From Pseudomonas sp. JQ170C (GTDB lineage Bacteria > Pseudomonadota > Gammaproteobacteria > Pseudomonadales > Pseudomonadaceae), in assembly GCF_035581345.1 (NCBI RefSeq), contig NZ_CP141608.1, forward strand, positions 3,564,501-3,628,500: DNA of 64,000 nucleotides, in the 5' to 3' direction. Below the pieces are notes generated by a model, which had not been told where the DNA came from, made no database searches, and saw nothing but the letters and a program-made list of their open reading frames with translations. The position numbers were made by a program, and so were the translations under genes. Positions 61,762-64,000 of the stretch are shown piece by piece (within the stretch, counting starts at the first letter, position 1; each line of letters opens with the position of its first letter).

Positions 61762-63366
61762 ATGATTCTGAAATCCCAATTGAACCCCCGCTCTCCCGAG
61801 TTCGCGCACAACAGCGCGACCATGTTCGAGCACGTCCAGGGCCTGCGCACACTGCTGGCCAAGGTCCACCAGGGCGGCGGCCACAAGGCCCAGGAACGAC
61901 ACACCTCGCGGGGCAAACTGCTGCCGCGCGATCGCATCGACCGCCTGCTCGACGCCGGTTCGCCATTCCTGGAAATCGGCCAACTGGCCGCCCATGAGGT
62001 GTACGGCGAAGACGTGCCGGCCGCGGGCGTGATTGCCGGCATCGGCCGGATCGAAGGCGTCGAGTGCATGATCGTGGCCAACGACGCCACGGTCAAAGGC
62101 GGTTCCTATTACCCGCTGACGGTCAAAAAGCACCTGCGTGCCCAGGCCATCGCCTTGCAGAACCGCCTGCCCTGCCTGTACCTGGTGGACTCCGGCGGTG
62201 CCAACCTGCCACGCCAGGACGAAGTGTTTCCGGACCGCGAGCACTTCGGACGGATCTTCTTCAACCAGGCCAACATGAGCGCCCTGGGTATTCCGCAGAT
62301 CGCCGTGGTCATGGGCTCATGCACCGCCGGCGGCGCTTATGTGCCGGCCATGGCCGACGAAGCGATCATGGTGCGCCAGCAGGCAACCATCTTTTTGGCC
62401 GGCCCGCCGCTGGTCAAGGCGGCCACCGGTGAGGTGGTCAGCGCCGAGGACCTGGGCGGTGCCGATGTGCACTGCAAGACCAGCGGCGTGGCCGACCACT
62501 ATGCCGACAACGACGAGCACGCCCTGGCCATCGCCCGACGCTGCGTGGCCAACCTCAACTGGCGCAAACTCGGCACCTTGCAGCAACGCGCACCGATCGC
62601 ACCGCTGTACGACGCCCAGGAGCTGTACGGCGTGGTACCGGCCGATGCCAAGCAGCCTTTCGATGTGCGTGAGGTGATTGCCCGCCTGGTCGACGGTTCG
62701 GTGTTCGACGAATTCAAGGCGCTGTTCGGCACCACGCTGGTGTGCGGCTTTGCCCACCTGCACGGCTACCCGATCGCCATCCTGGCCAACAACGGCATCC
62801 TGTTTGCCGAGGCCGCGCAAAAAGGCGCGCACTTTATCGAGCTGGCCTGCCAGCGCGGCATTCCGTTGCTGTTCCTGCAGAACATCACCGGCTTCATGGT
62901 GGGCCAGAAGTACGAAGCCGGCGGTATCGCCAAGCACGGCGCCAAACTGGTGACCGCCGTGGCCTGCGCCCAGGTACCGAAGTTCACCGTGATCATCGGC
63001 GGCAGTTTCGGTGCGGGTAACTACGGCATGTGCGGCCGCGCCTACGACCCGCGGTTCCTGTGGATGTGGCCCAATGCGCGCATCGGCGTCATGGGCGCCG
63101 AACAGGCCGCCGGCGTGCTGGCCCAGGTCAAGCGCGAGCAGAGCGAGCGCAGCGGCCATCCGTTCAGTGCCGAGGACGAGGCACGGCTCAAGCAGCCGAT
63201 CCTCGACCAGTACGAGCACCAGGGCCACCCGTACTACTCCAGCGCCCGCCTGTGGGACGACGGTGTCATCGACCCGGCACAAACCCGCGATGTACTGGGC
63301 CTGGCGTTGTCCGCCGCCCTCAACGCACCGATCGAACAAAGCCGTTTCGGCATTTTCCGGATGTGA
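61762..63366 (+). CDS. liuB: Methylcrotonoyl-CoA carboxylase carboxyltransferase (beta) subunit
   Basis: This 534-residue subunit transfers carboxyl from biotin to 3-methylcrotonyl-CoA in leucine breakdown. Signature blocks are [60 protein letters not shown], and [20 protein letters not shown]. These match methylcrotonyl- rather than acetyl- or propionyl-CoA carboxylases. CAGGAG lies 5 bases before the ATG. The biotin-carrying alpha subunit (liuD) is expected to the right of the window. Confidence 0.96.
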   Translation: MILKSQLNPRSPEFAHNSATMFEHVQGLRTLLAKVHQGGGHKAQERHTSRGKLLPRDRIDRLLDAGSPFLEIGQLAAHEVYGEDVPAAGVIAGIGRIEGVECMIVANDATVKGGSYYPLTVKKHLRAQAIALQNRLPCLYLVDSGGANLPRQDEVFPDREHFGRIFFNQANMSALGIPQIAVVMGSCTAGGAYVPAMADEAIMVRQQATIFLAGPPLVKAATGEVVSAEDLGGADVHCKTSGVADHYADNDEHALAIARRCVANLNWRKLGTLQQRAPIAPLYDAQELYGVVPADAKQPFDVREVIARLVDGSVFDEFKALFGTTLVCGFAHLHGYPIAILANNGILFAEAAQKGAHFIELACQRGIPLLFLQNITGFMVGQKYEAGGIAKHGAKLVTAVACAQVPKFTVIIGGSFGAGNYGMCGRAYDPRFLWMWPNARIGVMGAEQAAGVLAQVKREQSERSGHPFSAEDEARLKQPILDQYEHQGHPYYSSARLWDDGVIDPAQTRDVLGLALSAALNAPIEQSRFGIFRM

Positions 63367-63368
63367 GC

Positions 63369-64000
63369 ATGAGCGACTTCACTACCCTTGAACTGATCAA
63401 GGACTCCCGTGGTTTCGCCACCCTGTGGCTAAGCCGGGAAGACAAGAACAACGCCTTCAACGCCCAGATGATCCGCGAACTGATCCTGGCCATCGACCAG
63501 ATCGCCGCGGACACCAGCCTGCGCTTCGTCCTGCTGCGTGGCCGTGGCCGGCATTTCAGCGCAGGCGCCGACCTTGCCTGGATGCAGCAATCGGCAGCGC
63601 TGGACTACAACACCAACCTGGACGATGCCCGCGAGCTGGCAGAGCTGATGTACAACCTGGCCAAGCTCAAGGTCCCGACTCTGGCCGTGGTCCAGGGCGC
63701 AGCCTTCGGTGGCGCGCTGGGCCTGATCAGTTGCTGCGACATGGCCATCGGCACCCGTGAGGCGCAACTGTGCCTGTCGGAAGTGCGCATCGGCCTGGCG
63801 CCTGCGGTGATCAGCCCGTTCGTGGTACAGGCCATGGGCGAGCGCGCCGCACGTCGCTACGCCCTGACCGCCGAGCGCTTCAGTGGCGAGCGCGCCCGTG
63901 AACTGGGCTTGCTGGCCGAGGCCTACCCGGCCACCGAGCTTGAGCAGCAGGTCGAACTGTGGATCGACAATCTGCTGCTCAACAGCCCCCAGGCCATGCG
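63369..64000 (+). CDS. liuC: Methylglutaconyl-CoA hydratase, truncated by window edge
   Basis: 210 codons of a crotonase are seen. It starts MSDFTTLELIKDSRGFATLW. The first oxyanion block is GRHFSAGADLAWMQQ and the second QGAAFGGALGLIS. The active site CLSEVRIGLAPAVISPFVVQ is typical of LiuC/AtuE-type gamma-carboxy enoyl-CoA hydratases. It hydrates 3-methylglutaconyl-CoA to HMG-CoA. It follows liuB by two bases and is truncated by the right edge. Confidence 0.94.
   Translation, partial: MSDFTTLELIKDSRGFATLWLSREDKNNAFNAQMIRELILAIDQIAADTSLRFVLLRGRGRHFSAGADLAWMQQSAALDYNTNLDDARELAELMYNLAKLKVPTLAVVQGAAFGGALGLISCCDMAIGTREAQLCLSEVRIGLAPAVISPFVVQAMGERAARRYALTAERFSGERARELGLLAEAYPATELEQQVELWIDNLLLNSPQAM

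Overview
The window looks like a chromosomal segment from a Pseudomonas of the P. putida/P. fluorescens lineage. The evidence is high GC throughout, many copies of the GCGGGCTTGCCCCGC-type REP repeat between genes, a Pseudomonas-type fatty acid cis/trans isomerase, gnd-zwf next to a trehalose/alpha-glucan (GlgE) cluster, and a leucine (liu) operon beside an AMP-binding ligase. That last neighbourhood resembles the one known in P. putida. I see no rRNA, tRNA, CRISPR array, prophage or insertion sequence. Both edges cut genes: phnX on the left and liuC on the right.

Layout: (1) 1-7735 is a phosphonate (2-aminoethylphosphonate type) block. phnD-phnC-phnE, an iron-dependent alcohol dehydrogenase, an organophosphate-type MFS carrier, a LysR regulator and phnX all read leftwards, with a second LysR gene diverging from phnD. 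(2) 7839-24244 is mixed housekeeping: a quinone oxidoreductase with a LysR gene, a VOC protein, nfuA, an O-acyltransferase, cti, metH behind a good MetR box, small membrane proteins, a periplasmic binding protein, cysI with its DUF934 partner, a wrecked NEL-type effector gene, and sohB. (3) 24441-30161 is a lipid/acyl set: a histidine phosphatase, an SCP2 protein, an ACAD10-like kinase and an SDR on the plus strand, a TSUP permease, then nudC and a dienoyl-CoA isomerase-like crotonase on the minus strand. (4) 30318-36247 carries nhaB and the leftward gnd-zwf-GH15 operon.

(5) 37163-58461 is the storage and osmoprotection cluster. One arm (glgA-treZ-malQ-treY, DUF2934, glgX, EEP protein, outer-membrane barrel) reads right. 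The other (glgE-treS/maltokinase-glgB) reads left. Together they can build alpha-glucan with GlgA, GlgB and GlgE, debranch it with GlgX, rearrange it with MalQ, convert it to trehalose with TreY/TreZ, and return trehalose to glucan through TreS, maltose kinase and GlgE. No glgC or glgP is present here. (6) 58615-64000 holds an acyl-CoA ligase and the divergent liuA-liuB-liuC leucine/isovalerate operon, separated by two identical 16-bp palindromes that look like LiuR operators.

No clearly novel multi-gene defence or mobile system is visible. The best leads are the phosphatase/SCP2/kinase/SDR set, the uncharacterised passengers of the glucan cluster (EEP protein, barrel, DUF2934 and a Pro/Asp-rich 53-residue protein), the alcohol dehydrogenase/carrier pair in the phosphonate block, and the effector remnant. 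Functions are assigned from residue motifs and context only; no database search was run.
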